A program made the position numbers and the translations under genes. A DNA stretch of 64,000 bases from Streptomyces cellostaticus (lineage in GTDB: Bacteria; Actinomycetota; Actinomycetes; Streptomycetales; Streptomycetaceae). The stretch lies in the NCBI RefSeq assembly GCF_001513965.1, contig NZ_KQ948036.1:1-64000 (forward strand), in the 5' to 3' direction. The notes beneath the pieces were generated by a model. The model saw only the letters and a program-made list of their open reading frames with translations, ran no database searches and was not told the DNA's origin. This document shows, one piece after another, positions 37,159-45,636 of the stretch. The stretch's first letter is position 1, and each line of letters opens with the position of its first letter.

Positions 37159-37587
37159 TCAGCTCACCAGGCCGCCCAGCTTGCGCAGCGATTCGTTCAG
37201 GGCGGCCGTCGCCGAGTCCTTGAGCCTGCCCGCCATCAGCGACACCGCGGCCCCGGTGAACTCGCCGTCGATGCGGACCGTCGTCGCGTCACCGTCGGGG
37301 GTGAGCGTGTAGCGGGTGGCGACCGTCACCGCCATCGGGCCCTTGCCGCGGATGGCGAACACCCGGGCCGGTTCCAGCTCCTCGATGGTCCAGTCGACCT
37401 CCGCCGGGAAGCCCATCAGCTTCATGTTCTCCTGGAACGTCCCGCCTACCGCCAGGGTCTCGGGACCGCCCTTGGGGAAGCTCGTGTGGGTCGCGTTCCA
37501 CTCGCCGTACGCCGGCCAGTCGGTGAGCTGCGACCACACCTTCTCGGCCGGCGCCTGGATGCGTGCCTCCGCGCTGACTTCGGCCAT
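37159..37587 (-). CDS. SRPBCC/polyketide cyclase-like ligand-binding protein
   Basis: This 142-aa START-like fold protein has AEKVWSQLTDWPAYGEWN, VGGTFQENMKLMGFPAEVDW and LNESLRKLGGLV at the C-terminal helix. Such proteins bind hydrophobic ligands and include aromatases and stress proteins; no polyketide genes are nearby. ATG 37587 is clear. Convergent with padR. Confidence 0.82.
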   Translation of the reverse strand: MAEVSAEARIQAPAEKVWSQLTDWPAYGEWNATHTSFPKGGPETLAVGGTFQENMKLMGFPAEVDWTIEELEPARVFAIRGKGPMAVTVATRYTLTPDGDATTVRIDGEFTGAAVSLMAGRLKDSATAALNESLRKLGGLVS

Positions 37588-37840
37588 GCGACCACCCCTT
37601 CGTATCGGGCTACGGTGTCGCGGAACGTAGCCGCAGGGCCTCGAACATTCAATACTGATGAAGCGTCAGAAGGTGAGGCATACACCCGGTACGCAAGGAG
37701 GCGCGCGCCCTTCGGCTGGAATCGGCCTGATCTCCTCCGTAAGGATGAGATCCCGGCGGGTGATGTCCACTCTGTGTGGGACGCGCATCTGGTTCCCCTC
37801 GTGGATGACTCGGCACCTCGGGGCTGATGGGGTAGGGGGT

Positions 37841-38419
37841 GTGCAACGCCGTATAGCCCTCCAGCCCGCCCATGACCAGGGTGGCCTGCGCCCGGACGAC
37901 GCTGCCGGACTCGGTGCCGAGCTGGCGGCGGTGGTCGCCGGTGCCCGCCGCAGGGCGGTGCGGGGCGGGGACCGGCAGATCGACACCGCCCATCTGCTCC
38001 ACTCGCTCCTGGAGTCCGACCCCGAGGTCCGCGCCGCCGTCGGCGACGCCCCGCAGCTCGCCCGGCTGCTCGGCTACCTCGTGCAGCGCAGCATCGGCTA
38101 CGGGCTGCGCTGGCAGAGCACGGTGGAGGACTCCGGCGCGATCGCCGTCGTGCCCGACCCCGCCCTGTACGGCGGTGAACCCAAGGACACCGGGGGCTGG
38201 TCGCCCGCCGCGGCCGCCGCCATGGAGGACGCCCGCCGGCGCGCCCGTGAGCGCGGCGAGACCCGTGCCCATGGCACCGACCTGCTCGCCGCGCTCGTGG
38301 TGGACCCGCAGTCCCGGGCCGTCGAGGTCCTCGAACGCGCCGGTGTCCCCGCCCACGGTCTGCGCGCCCGGATCGAGGCCCGCGCAGGGGAGCACGCCGA
38401 CGACGGGGCAGCCTGCTGA
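37841..38419 (+). CDS. Lone Clp N-terminal (Clp R) domain protein
   Basis: This protein of about 192 aa has two Clp_N repeat halves: LGAELAAVVAGARRRAVRGG, DTAHLLHSLLESDPEVRAAV, then AAAAMEDARRRARERGETRAHGTDLLAAL and EVLERAGVPAHGL. No AAA+ ATPase module follows, so it cannot unfold proteins itself; it may act as an adaptor or substrate-binding decoy. GTG 37841 is the favoured start, with G-rich sequence just upstream; the open frame continues to 37658. The gap 37588-37840 holds only promoter-like sequence. Confidence 0.75.
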   Translation: MQRRIALQPAHDQGGLRPDDAAGLGAELAAVVAGARRRAVRGGDRQIDTAHLLHSLLESDPEVRAAVGDAPQLARLLGYLVQRSIGYGLRWQSTVEDSGAIAVVPDPALYGGEPKDTGGWSPAAAAAMEDARRRARERGETRAHGTDLLAALVVDPQSRAVEVLERAGVPAHGLRARIEARAGEHADDGAAC

Positions 38420-38503
38420 GGCCGGGCGCCGGGCGACCGCGCCCGTCCATCCCCTGAGACAGGTGTCAATGGGGGTGACGCTCCTGTCGTCCCCTGTCAT
38501 CAT

Positions 38504-39508
38504 GTGCCGGTGCATACGTCTGAGAGCAGTCAGGGCAGCCACGGCAAGGGCGTCGGTCTCGGTCTCGCCCTCGCTTCGGCGCTGGCCTTCGGCGGGTCCG
38601 GAGTGGCCGCCAAACCGCTGATCGAGGCCGGACTCGACCCGCTCCACGTGGTGTGGCTGCGGGTCGCAGGCGCCGCCGTGGTCATGCTGCCGTTCGCCGT
38701 GCGGCACCGCGCCCTGCTGCGCCGCCGCCCCGCGCTGCTCGCCGGGTTCGGGCTGCTCGCCGTCGCCGGCGTCCAGGCCTGCTACTTCGCCGCGCTCTCG
38801 CGCATCCCGGTCGGCGTGGCGCTGCTCGTCGAGTACCTCGCGCCCGCGCTCGTGCTCGGCTGGGTGCGGTTCGTCCAGCGGCGGCCGGTGACGCGTGCGG
38901 CCGCGCTCGGCGTGGTGCTCGCGGCCGGGGGTCTTGCCTGCGTGGTGGAGGTGTGGGCGGGGCTGAGCTTCGACGCGCTCGGCCTGCTGTGCGCGCTCGG
39001 CGCCGCCGTCTGCCAGGTCGGCTACTTCGTCCTGGCCGACCAGGGCAGCGAGGCGGGTGACCAGGCACCGGACCCGCTCGGCGTCATCGCCTACGGCCTG
39101 CTCGTCGGCGCCGCCGTGCTCACCGCCGTGGCCCGCCCCTGGACCATGCACTGGTCGGTGCTGGCCGGCTCCGTGCACATGAACGGCACCGCCGTACCGG
39201 CCGTCGCCCTGCTGGCCTGGATCGTCCTCGTCGCCACGGTGATCGCGTACATCACCGGTGTGTCGTCCGTGCGGCGGCTGTCTCCGCAGGTCGCGGGGGT
39301 CGTCGCCTGTCTGGAGGCGGTCATCGCGACCGTCCTTGCCTGGGTGCTGCTCGGCGAGCACCTGTCCGCGCCGCAGATCCTCGGCGGCGCGGTCGTCCTC
39401 GTCGGCGCGTTCATCGCCCAGTCCTCGACGCCCGCCAAGGGCTCCGCCGAGCCGTTGGCCGGGGGCGGCGCGGACAGGGAGTCGTTCGCCAGGAGTACAC
39501 CCGTCTGA
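38504..39508 (+). CDS. EamA/RhaT-family (DMT) transporter, first
   Basis: This 334-aa protein has ten predicted transmembrane helices in two EamA repeats (ALAFGGSGVAAKPLIEAG, then LRVAGAAVVMLP; second repeat VRRLSPQVAGVVACLEAVIATVLAW). DMT proteins export amino acids or metabolites. GTG 38504 is used; GTG 38510 is possible, and there is no clear Shine-Dalgarno. It stands alone between the Clp-N gene and the convergent PPOX gene. Confidence 0.85.
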   Translation: MPVHTSESSQGSHGKGVGLGLALASALAFGGSGVAAKPLIEAGLDPLHVVWLRVAGAAVVMLPFAVRHRALLRRRPALLAGFGLLAVAGVQACYFAALSRIPVGVALLVEYLAPALVLGWVRFVQRRPVTRAAALGVVLAAGGLACVVEVWAGLSFDALGLLCALGAAVCQVGYFVLADQGSEAGDQAPDPLGVIAYGLLVGAAVLTAVARPWTMHWSVLAGSVHMNGTAVPAVALLAWIVLVATVIAYITGVSSVRRLSPQVAGVVACLEAVIATVLAWVLLGEHLSAPQILGGAVVLVGAFIAQSSTPAKGSAEPLAGGGADRESFARSTPV

Positions 39509-39574
39509 GACGGCCGTCGCGCCGTTCTGCCCCTCCGCCCCCGGCAGCCCGAGGGGCCGGGTGGTGCCCCTACG

Positions 39575-40258
39575 TCACGGCGCCCTCAGGTAGTCCGGGA
39601 GTCCGATGCCGGGCGACAGGTCGGCGTTGGCAACGGGGGTGTCGTAGCCCTTGCGGAGCGGGACGACCCCGGCCCAGTGCGGCAGGGACAGGTCCTCGGG
39701 CTCGTCGTTCGCCCCGCCGGTGCGCACCTTGGCGGAGACCTCGTCGAGGTCGAGGCGGATGACCGCGGTGGCGGCCAGCTCCTTCTTGTTCGCGGGCCGG
39801 GAGTCGGCGGCCCGGCCCGGTACGACCTGGTCCACCAGGGCGTCCAGGGCCAGCCGCCGCTCCTCGGGGTCGGTGACCTGGTGGGCGACGCCGTGCACCA
39901 CCACGGAGCGGTAGTTCATCGAGTGGTGGAAGGCGGAGCGGGCCAGCACCAGCCCGTCGACATGGGTGACCGTCAGGCACACCGCAAGGCCCGGGTCGCT
40001 CTCGCCGGTCATCCGCAGCGGGCGCGAGCCGGTGGACCCGTGGACGTAGAGCCGCTCGCCGACCCGGCCGTACAGCGTCGGCAGCACCACCGGGGCGCCG
40101 TCGCGGACGAAGCCGAGGTGGCAGACGTAGCCCTCGTCGAGTATCGCGTGCACCAGCTCCCGGTCGTACGAGGCACGGTCGGCGGACCGCGTGGGCACGG
40201 TGCGATCGGTCGGGGTGTAGGCGGCGGGCTGCGGCGGTGTCTCCCGGGTCCCCTGCAT
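39575..40258 (-). CDS. Pyridoxamine 5'-phosphate oxidase family protein (FMN-binding split barrel)
   Basis: This protein of about 227 aa has the flavin split-barrel fold (VHAILDEGYVCHLGFVRDGAPVVLPTLYGRVGERLYVHGS, then HHSMNYRSVVVHGVAHQV). The family binds FMN or F420, and some members act on B6 vitamers. ATG 40258 has GGAG six nt upstream; ATG 40270 is the alternative. It is divergent from a MocR regulator across a 12-bp palindrome. MocR proteins often control vitamin B6 genes, so a role in B6 metabolism is an attractive inference. Confidence 0.8.
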   Translation of the reverse strand: MQGTRETPPQPAAYTPTDRTVPTRSADRASYDRELVHAILDEGYVCHLGFVRDGAPVVLPTLYGRVGERLYVHGSTGSRPLRMTGESDPGLAVCLTVTHVDGLVLARSAFHHSMNYRSVVVHGVAHQVTDPEERRLALDALVDQVVPGRAADSRPANKKELAATAVIRLDLDEVSAKVRTGGANDEPEDLSLPHWAGVVPLRKGYDTPVANADLSPGIGLPDYLRAP

Positions 40259-40270
40259 GGCGTTCTCCAT

Positions 40271-40282
40271 TGCACTAGTGCA
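40271..40282. promoter_or_regulatory. 12-bp palindrome between mocR and the PPOX gene
   Basis: TGCACTAGTGCA is a perfect palindrome, extended by ATT/AAT on its flanks. It overlaps CATAAT (40281-40286), a likely -10 for mocR, so MocR binding here would affect both genes. Confidence 0.65.
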
Positions 40283-40293
40283 TAATTGGTTTT

Positions 40294-41625
40294 GTGCTAG
40301 GAGAGTATCCGATTCAGGGGCGCGGTGCAGCAGACATTGCGGCCAGCGTCGAGCGCGCCGTCGGCGCCGGGGAGCTGGCGCCGGGCCAACCGCTGCCTCC
40401 CATGCGGGAGTTGGCGGTCCGGCTCGGGGTGAACCCGAACACGGTCGCGGCCGCCTACCGCACCCTGCGCGAGCGCGGGGTGATCGAGACCGCCGGGCGC
40501 CGGGGCAGCCGGGTGAGGCCCAAGCCGGCCACGACGGGCCGCGAGGAACTGCGCGTGGAGGTACCCGCAGGCGTACGGGACCTGTCCACCGGCAACCCCG
40601 ACCCCGCCCTGCTCCCGCTCCTCGCCCCGGCGTTCGCGGCCGCGGCGGCGCGCGCGGACCGGGAGCCGGTCCTGTACGGCGCCGACCCGGTGGACCCGGA
40701 TCTCGCCCGCATCGCCCGGGCCGAGCTCGACGCGGACGGCGTCCCCGCCGGTCCGCTGACCGTGACCTCCGGCTCCCTCGACGCCATCGAGCGCGTGCTC
40801 GCGGCGCACCTCAAACCGGGCGACGCGGTCGCCGTGGAGGACCCGGGCTGGGGCAGCACCCTGGACCTGGTCCCGGCGCTCGGACTGCGGATCCTCCCCG
40901 TGGGGGTGGACGACGACGGCCCGCGCCCCGACGAGCTGCGCGGCGTCCTGGAGTCGGGCGCCCGCGCGCTGATCGTCACCGACCGCGCGCAGAACCCCAC
41001 CGGCGCCTCGGTGGGCGCCACGCGCGCGCGTGCCCTGCGCGCGGTGCTGCGCGAGCACCCGCAGACCCTGCTGATCGAGGACGACCACGGCCACCGCATC
41101 GTGGACCTGCCCCTGCACCCCCTTGCGGGCACCACCCGCCACTGGGCCTTCGTCCGCTCCGTCGCCAAGGCCTACGGCCCCGACCTCCGCCTCGCCGCCC
41201 TCACCGGCGACCCCGTCACCATCGACCGGGTCCGGGGCCGCCAGCGCCTGGGCCCCGGCTGGGTGAGCCTGCTGCTGCAACGGGCCGTGGTCCGCCTGTG
41301 GACCGAGGAGTCGGTGGACGGAGCGACGGTCGCGGCGGCGTACCGTTCCCGCCGCGACCGGCTGATCGACGCGCTGGCGGAGCGCGGGGTCGTCTCCCAC
41401 GGCCGCAGCGGCATGAATGTCTGGGTGCCGGTCCGTGACGAGACCGGCACGGTGGCCCACCTGCTGCATGCAGGCTGGGCAGTCGCCCCGGGCGCCCGCT
41501 ACCGCCTGAGCACACCACCGGGCATCCGCATCACGGTCTCGACCCTGAGTCCGCAAGAGACCGCCCCCTTGGCAGATGCGGTAGCGGCGGCGATGGGCCA
41601 AGCGCCGGCCAGGACTTATGCGTAG
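40294..41625 (+). CDS. MocR/PdxR-type GntR regulator with aminotransferase domain
   Basis: This 443-aa fusion protein has a GntR winged helix at residues 5-75 (PPMRELAVRLGVNPNTVAAAYRTLRERGVIET). A class I aminotransferase fold follows, with SGSLDAIERVLAAHLKPGDAV, TDRAQNPTGASV and SVAKAYGPDLRLA, whose Lys is the likely PLP anchor. These proteins sense PLP or amino adducts rather than transaminate. GTG 40294 lacks a Shine-Dalgarno and lies 7-8 nt after CATAAT, so the transcript is probably leaderless. Confidence 0.9.
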   Translation: MLGEYPIQGRGAADIAASVERAVGAGELAPGQPLPPMRELAVRLGVNPNTVAAAYRTLRERGVIETAGRRGSRVRPKPATTGREELRVEVPAGVRDLSTGNPDPALLPLLAPAFAAAAARADREPVLYGADPVDPDLARIARAELDADGVPAGPLTVTSGSLDAIERVLAAHLKPGDAVAVEDPGWGSTLDLVPALGLRILPVGVDDDGPRPDELRGVLESGARALIVTDRAQNPTGASVGATRARALRAVLREHPQTLLIEDDHGHRIVDLPLHPLAGTTRHWAFVRSVAKAYGPDLRLAALTGDPVTIDRVRGRQRLGPGWVSLLLQRAVVRLWTEESVDGATVAAAYRSRRDRLIDALAERGVVSHGRSGMNVWVPVRDETGTVAHLLHAGWAVAPGARYRLSTPPGIRITVSTLSPQETAPLADAVAAAMGQAPARTYA

Positions 41626-41638
41626 CGAAGGCCAACGA

Positions 41639-41712
41639 CCCCAGGGGCGCGGGGCGGTATCGACATGCGACTGCGCCGCGTGGCGTGAGAGGCCGCAACG
41701 CACCCGCACCCG
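41639..41712 (+). repeat. Dispersed Streptomyces intergenic repeat, copy 2
   Basis: CCCCAGGGGCGCGGGGC, an interior GCGACTGCGCCGCGTGG, and a terminal CAACGCACCCGCACCC match the repeated intergenic element I know from Streptomyces genomes. It follows mocR and precedes the convergent EamA gene. Related to 10332-10383, with a different middle part. Confidence 0.6.
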
Positions 41713-41730
41713 CTCCTCGCCCCCACCCCC

Positions 41731-42660
41731 TCAGGCGCCCCGCCGAACCTGGGTAAGCGCCGCCCCCGCAAGAACGATCACCGCCCCCACCGGCGTGGTC
41801 CACCGCAGCGACTCCCCGAGAATCGCCACCCCCGCAGCCGTAGCGATCACGGGAATGAAGTACGTGACCATCTGAGCCGTCGTCGGCCCGACTTCAGCAA
41901 CCAATCCGTACTGAACAAGGACCGCCAGCCCCGTACCCAGAGCCCCCAGCGCGGCGACAGCCAGCAACGGCACCCACGACACATGCGCAGGAAAACCACT
42001 GAACAGCGGAGTCACAACGGCCAGCTGAACTGTGGCCAGCAGCAGTTGCGCCCCCGTCATCGACAGATGCGAGTTCCCCGTCCCCGCCAGCGTCCGCCGC
42101 ACATAGATCCACCCGATCGGATAGCTCAGGGAGGCCAGCAGTGCCAGAGCCGTCCCCGTGGCATCCAGCCCATGGAACCCCTGCCACGCCCCCAGCACGG
42201 TCAGCACCCCGAGGAACCCCAGGCCAAGTCCGGCGAAGCGAACCCGCGTCGGCCGGTCCTCGGAGAGCGCGACCAGGGACAGGGCCATGCCCCACAGCGG
42301 CGAGGTGGCGTTGCAGATGCCGGCCAGTGTGGAGGGGATGGTCAGCTCCGAGTAGGCGAACAGGGAGAACGGCAGGGCGTTCAGGAAGAACGCGGCGACG
42401 GCCAGGTGGCCCCAGACGCGTCCACCGCGCGGCAGCCGCTCCCGCTTCACGGCCATCGCCGCTGCCAGTACCGCCGTACCGAAGAGCAGCCGGCCCAGGG
42501 TGACCTGGAAGGGTGCGTAGCCCTCCGTGCCGATCTTGATCAGCAGGAAGCTGAAGCCCCAGATCAACGAGAGGCCGCCGAAGCGCAGCCGCCAGTCGAG
42601 TCGGGTGCGGGGGCGGGCGGGGGCGGGGGACCGGGTTCCGGGTGCGGTGACCGTGCTCAT
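41731..42660 (-). CDS. EamA-family (DMT) transporter, second
   Basis: This 309-aa protein has ten transmembrane helices in two EamA repeats (FGGLSLIWGFSFLLIKIG; SMTGAQLLLATVQLAVVTPL; QMVTYFIPVIATAAGVAILGE). ATG 42660 is the likely start. It is divergent from a LysR gene 75 bp away, a frequent pairing in which LysR controls the exporter. Substrate unknown, probably an amino acid or drug-like metabolite. Confidence 0.87.
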   Translation of the reverse strand: MSTVTAPGTRSPAPARPRTRLDWRLRFGGLSLIWGFSFLLIKIGTEGYAPFQVTLGRLLFGTAVLAAAMAVKRERLPRGGRVWGHLAVAAFFLNALPFSLFAYSELTIPSTLAGICNATSPLWGMALSLVALSEDRPTRVRFAGLGLGFLGVLTVLGAWQGFHGLDATGTALALLASLSYPIGWIYVRRTLAGTGNSHLSMTGAQLLLATVQLAVVTPLFSGFPAHVSWVPLLAVAALGALGTGLAVLVQYGLVAEVGPTTAQMVTYFIPVIATAAGVAILGESLRWTTPVGAVIVLAGAALTQVRRGA

Positions 42661-42721
42661 GACGTCAACGATGCTGGAGGCAACCTCGTAGCACAATCGA
42701 GATTTCCCGCCCGGTACCTCT

Positions 42722-42727
42722 TAGAAT
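42722..42727 (+). promoter_or_regulatory. -10 element of a leaderless lysR transcript
   Basis: TAGAAT, an excellent HrdB -10, ends 7 nt before ATG 42735, which has no Shine-Dalgarno. Transcription should begin at or next to the A of the start codon. Confidence 0.6.
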
Positions 42728-42734
42728 CACTTAC

Positions 42735-43637
42735 ATGTTGAACCTTGAGCGCCTGCGCACCCTGGACGCCCTTGCCCGGCACGGCTCCGTCAGCGCCGCC
42801 GCCGACGCGCTGCACGTCACCACGTCGGCGGTCTCCCAGCAGCTGGGCAAGCTGGAGCGGGAGGTCGGCCAGCAGCTGCTGGCCAAGAACGGGCGGGGGG
42901 TGCGGCTCACGGACGCCGGGCGGCTGCTGTCCGAGCACGCGTCCCGGATCCTCTCGCAGGTCGAACTCGCCCAGTCGGACCTGGAGGCGCACCGGGGGCA
43001 GGTCGTCGGCGAACTGCGGCTGTCGGCGTTCCCGACGGCCGCCCGCGGTCTGTTCCCGACGGCGCTCGCCGCGCTGCGCGCCCAGCACCAGGGGCTGCGC
43101 GTGCGCTCCAGCGAACTGGAGCCGGAGCAGGGCATCGCCGGGGTCGTCCGCGGCGACCTCGATCTCGCGGTCGTCCTCGACTGGTACAACAAGCCGATGC
43201 CCGTGCCCGACGGCCTGGTCAAGGCTCCGCTGCTGGACGATCCGGCCGATGTCGCCCTGCCCGCCGGGCACCGGCTCGCGGACCGGGACGAGGTGGACCT
43301 CGCCGAGTTCGCGGAGGACGAGTGGATCACCTGGGGCGAGGGCGAGTTCTGCCACGAGTGGCTGATGTTCACGCTGCGCTCGAAGGGCATCGAGCCGATC
43401 GTCGGCCACCGCGCCGCCGAGACCCACACCCAACTCGGCCTGGTCGCAGCCGGGTTGGGCGTGTGCATCGCACCGCTGCTGGGCCGCTACCCGGTGCCGC
43501 CGGGCATCGTCATGATCCCGCTCAGACAGCGGGTGCGCCGGCATGTGTACGTCGTCTGGCGGGCGGACGCCGACCGCAGGCCCTCGATCCGCGCGGCGGT
43601 CGAGGCGCTGCGGGGGGCGGCGCGGCAGCTCGGCTGA
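42735..43637 (+). CDS. LysR family transcriptional regulator
   Basis: This 300-aa protein has an N-terminal winged HTH (LNLERLRTLDALARHGSVSAAADALHVTTSAVSQQL) and a periplasmic-binding-like effector domain from about residue 90 (ELRLSAFPTAARGLFPTAL). It probably regulates the divergent EamA exporter. The ATG 42735 start appears leaderless. Confidence 0.92.
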   Translation: MLNLERLRTLDALARHGSVSAAADALHVTTSAVSQQLGKLEREVGQQLLAKNGRGVRLTDAGRLLSEHASRILSQVELAQSDLEAHRGQVVGELRLSAFPTAARGLFPTALAALRAQHQGLRVRSSELEPEQGIAGVVRGDLDLAVVLDWYNKPMPVPDGLVKAPLLDDPADVALPAGHRLADRDEVDLAEFAEDEWITWGEGEFCHEWLMFTLRSKGIEPIVGHRAAETHTQLGLVAAGLGVCIAPLLGRYPVPPGIVMIPLRQRVRRHVYVVWRADADRRPSIRAAVEALRGAARQLG

Positions 43638-43640
43638 GGG

Positions 43641-44108
43641 CTACGCTCCGAGCTTGCGGAAGTCCCAGGAGACGATCTTCTCCGGGGTCAGCCGGGCCCA
43701 GGCGTGCCGGCCGTCGTGCGGCATCTCGTCCAGACCGAAGTTCTTGCGCGCGAACAGCGTTTCGGCGGTGTCGAGTTCGGCGCACAGCTCCCCGGTCCGC
43801 GGCACCTCGCCCACGAACTCCACCCGCCCGGACAGCTCGACACCGAGCAACTGGTCGTACTCCTCGCCCGAGTCGACCACGACCGCCACCCGCGGATCGC
43901 GGCGCAGCTGGGTCCAGCGCCTGCTGCGCACCACGGAGTACAGCCACAGCGAGGTGCCGTCCCAGGCGAACCACAGCGCGCTCACATGCGGCGCGCCGTC
44001 CGTCGAGACGGTGGCGACCCGGCAGGTGCGCTGGCTGGTCAGGAACGCGTCGAGCTCGCCGGGCGTCATCATGATCTTCCGGCCCCGGCGCTGCTGAGTG
44101 ACGGTCAT
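43641..44108 (-). CDS. PPOX-class flavin/F420-binding protein
   Basis: This 155-aa single-domain split barrel has LTSQRTCRVATVSTDGAPHVSALWFAWDG, SRRWTQLRRDPRVAVVVDSGE and a terminal EKIVSWDF. The family includes F420-dependent reductases of actinobacteria and FMN-binding proteins; the cofactor is not clear. ATG 44108 has GAGGGG six nt upstream. It is convergent with lysR, only 3 bp between stops. Confidence 0.83.
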   Translation of the reverse strand: MTVTQQRRGRKIMMTPGELDAFLTSQRTCRVATVSTDGAPHVSALWFAWDGTSLWLYSVVRSRRWTQLRRDPRVAVVVDSGEEYDQLLGVELSGRVEFVGEVPRTGELCAELDTAETLFARKNFGLDEMPHDGRHAWARLTPEKIVSWDFRKLGA

Positions 44109-44270
44109 AGGGTCCCCTCTTCTCCCACGTCGTGCCAGAGGAACTTCCCTGCTCGGCTGATCCTCTGACATCACGTCAGAAAAGGGAATGGCCCGTCCGG
44201 CGGCTCGTCTTCCCCTTACGCCCCCAGGTGGCTACTCTCGCCGCCCCGCACCTCGGCGAAAGGGGGCGCC

Positions 44271-44915
44271 ATGCCGTCGTACGAAGAGCAGGGCGAACTG
44301 CTCGATCCCGCGAGCACGGTCCTGCTGACCGTGGAGTGCCAGCAGGGCGTGGTCGGCCCGGACAGCGCGCTGCCCGAACTCGCCCGCGAGGCCCGCTCCT
44401 CCGGTGCCCTGCGCAACGTGGCCCGGCTGGTCGGCGCCGCGCACGAGACCGGGGTGCAGGTGATCCACGCCGTCGCCGAGCGCCGCCCGGACGGCCGGGG
44501 CGCGAGCCGCAACGCCCGCCTCTTCCGCGCCGCCGAACGGCTCCCCGTCCGGCAGCTGACCGGCACCACCGCGGTGCGGGTCGCGCCCCCGATCGAGGTC
44601 ACCGAGGAGGACTTCGTCGTACGGCGGCTGCACGGCCTGTCCCCGATCCAGGGGACCGATGTCGACGCCCTGTTGCGCAACCTCGGCTGCCGCACCCTGA
44701 TCGTCACCGGCGTCTCCGCCAACGTGGCCGTCCCCAATGCGGTGTTCGACGCCGTCAACCGCGGTTACACCGCCGTCGTCCCGGCCGACGCCATCGCGGG
44801 CGTGCCCGCCGACTACACGCCCGCGATGATCCGCAACACGCTCGCGCTGGTCGCGACCATCACGACCACGGACGAGCTGCTCGGCCGCCTCAAGCGGCCG
44901 CGCCGACGGATGTGA
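44271..44915 (+). CDS. Isochorismatase-fold protein lacking the usual catalytic triad
   Basis: This 214-aa alpha/beta protein follows the cysteine-hydrolase family (TVLLTVECQQGVV; VVRRLHGLSPIQGTDVDALLRNLGCRTLIVTGVSANVAV). In active members the triad is Asp-Lys-Cys. Here the aligned positions read Glu (VECQQG), Arg (VRRLHG) and Ala (SANVAV). I infer a non-catalytic or altered-chemistry protein. ATG 44271 is preceded by AAAGGGGG. Upstream is the PPOX gene in the opposite direction; no metabolic context is evident. Confidence 0.78.
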   Translation: MPSYEEQGELLDPASTVLLTVECQQGVVGPDSALPELAREARSSGALRNVARLVGAAHETGVQVIHAVAERRPDGRGASRNARLFRAAERLPVRQLTGTTAVRVAPPIEVTEEDFVVRRLHGLSPIQGTDVDALLRNLGCRTLIVTGVSANVAVPNAVFDAVNRGYTAVVPADAIAGVPADYTPAMIRNTLALVATITTTDELLGRLKRPRRRM

Positions 44916-44934
44916 CGGCGGATGTGACGGCGGC

Positions 44935-45462
44935 TCAGGCCAGCTTGATCTCGTCGCCGGAGACGGTGATCTTCGCGGCGGGCAGCGCCTGGGTCGCCGG
45001 ACCCTGCTTCACACTGCCGTCCTCGACGGAGAAGTGGCTGTTGTGGCACGGGCAGACGATCACGCCACTGGCGACGCTGCCCACCGCGCAGCCCTGGTGG
45101 GTGCACTTCGAGGAGAACGCCTTGTAGGTGCCCGCCGTCGGCTGCGTGACCACCACGCCCTTGTCCTTGAAGATCTTGCCGCCGCCCTCCGGGATGTCCG
45201 AGGTCTTGGCGAGGGCCGTACCGCCGGCCGCGCCGCCCGAGGCCGCAGAACCGCTGTCCTGCGAGGACCCGGTGGAGCCGGTGGACCCGGTGCCGGTGGA
45301 TCCGGTCGAACCGGAGGAGCCCGACCCGGTGTTGACGGTGTTCGACGAGTCGTCCCCCGAACCGCAGGCGGTCAGCGCGGCGGCGAGCCCGGCCGCTCCG
45401 GCCGCCGCCATGAGGGTACGACGAGCCGGTCCCGCTTCGGGCTGGGGCGATGCGCTGGTCAT
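44935..45462 (-). CDS. Rieske [2Fe-2S] lipoprotein
   Basis: This 175-aa exported protein has an RR signal (ARRTLMAAAGAAGLAAALTAC, Tat-like with lipobox LTAC), a Ser/Thr/Gly linker (GSTGSTGTGSTGSTG) and a Rieske domain with CTHQGC and CPCHNSHF supplying two Cys and two His. ATG 45462 has GAAGGGA upstream. It is probably an outer-leaflet electron carrier; no partner oxygenase or quinol oxidoreductase gene is adjacent. Confidence 0.92.
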   Translation of the reverse strand: MTSASPQPEAGPARRTLMAAAGAAGLAAALTACGSGDDSSNTVNTGSGSSGSTGSTGTGSTGSTGSSQDSGSAASGGAAGGTALAKTSDIPEGGGKIFKDKGVVVTQPTAGTYKAFSSKCTHQGCAVGSVASGVIVCPCHNSHFSVEDGSVKQGPATQALPAAKITVSGDEIKLA

Positions 45463-45636
45463 GTGGGCGTTCCCTTCCGCCGAGCTGTTCGTGATCCGTC
45501 CAGGGGTACGGTCCTCGGGCACCACCTGTTCAGACGGGCACCCAGATCCTTGCCGGACGGGCATGAGACGGCCGTAAACCACGGCTGTCGACAAGCTGTC
45601 GGCGGGGCGCCGCTCCCGCGCCAGTAACCTGGGTCG

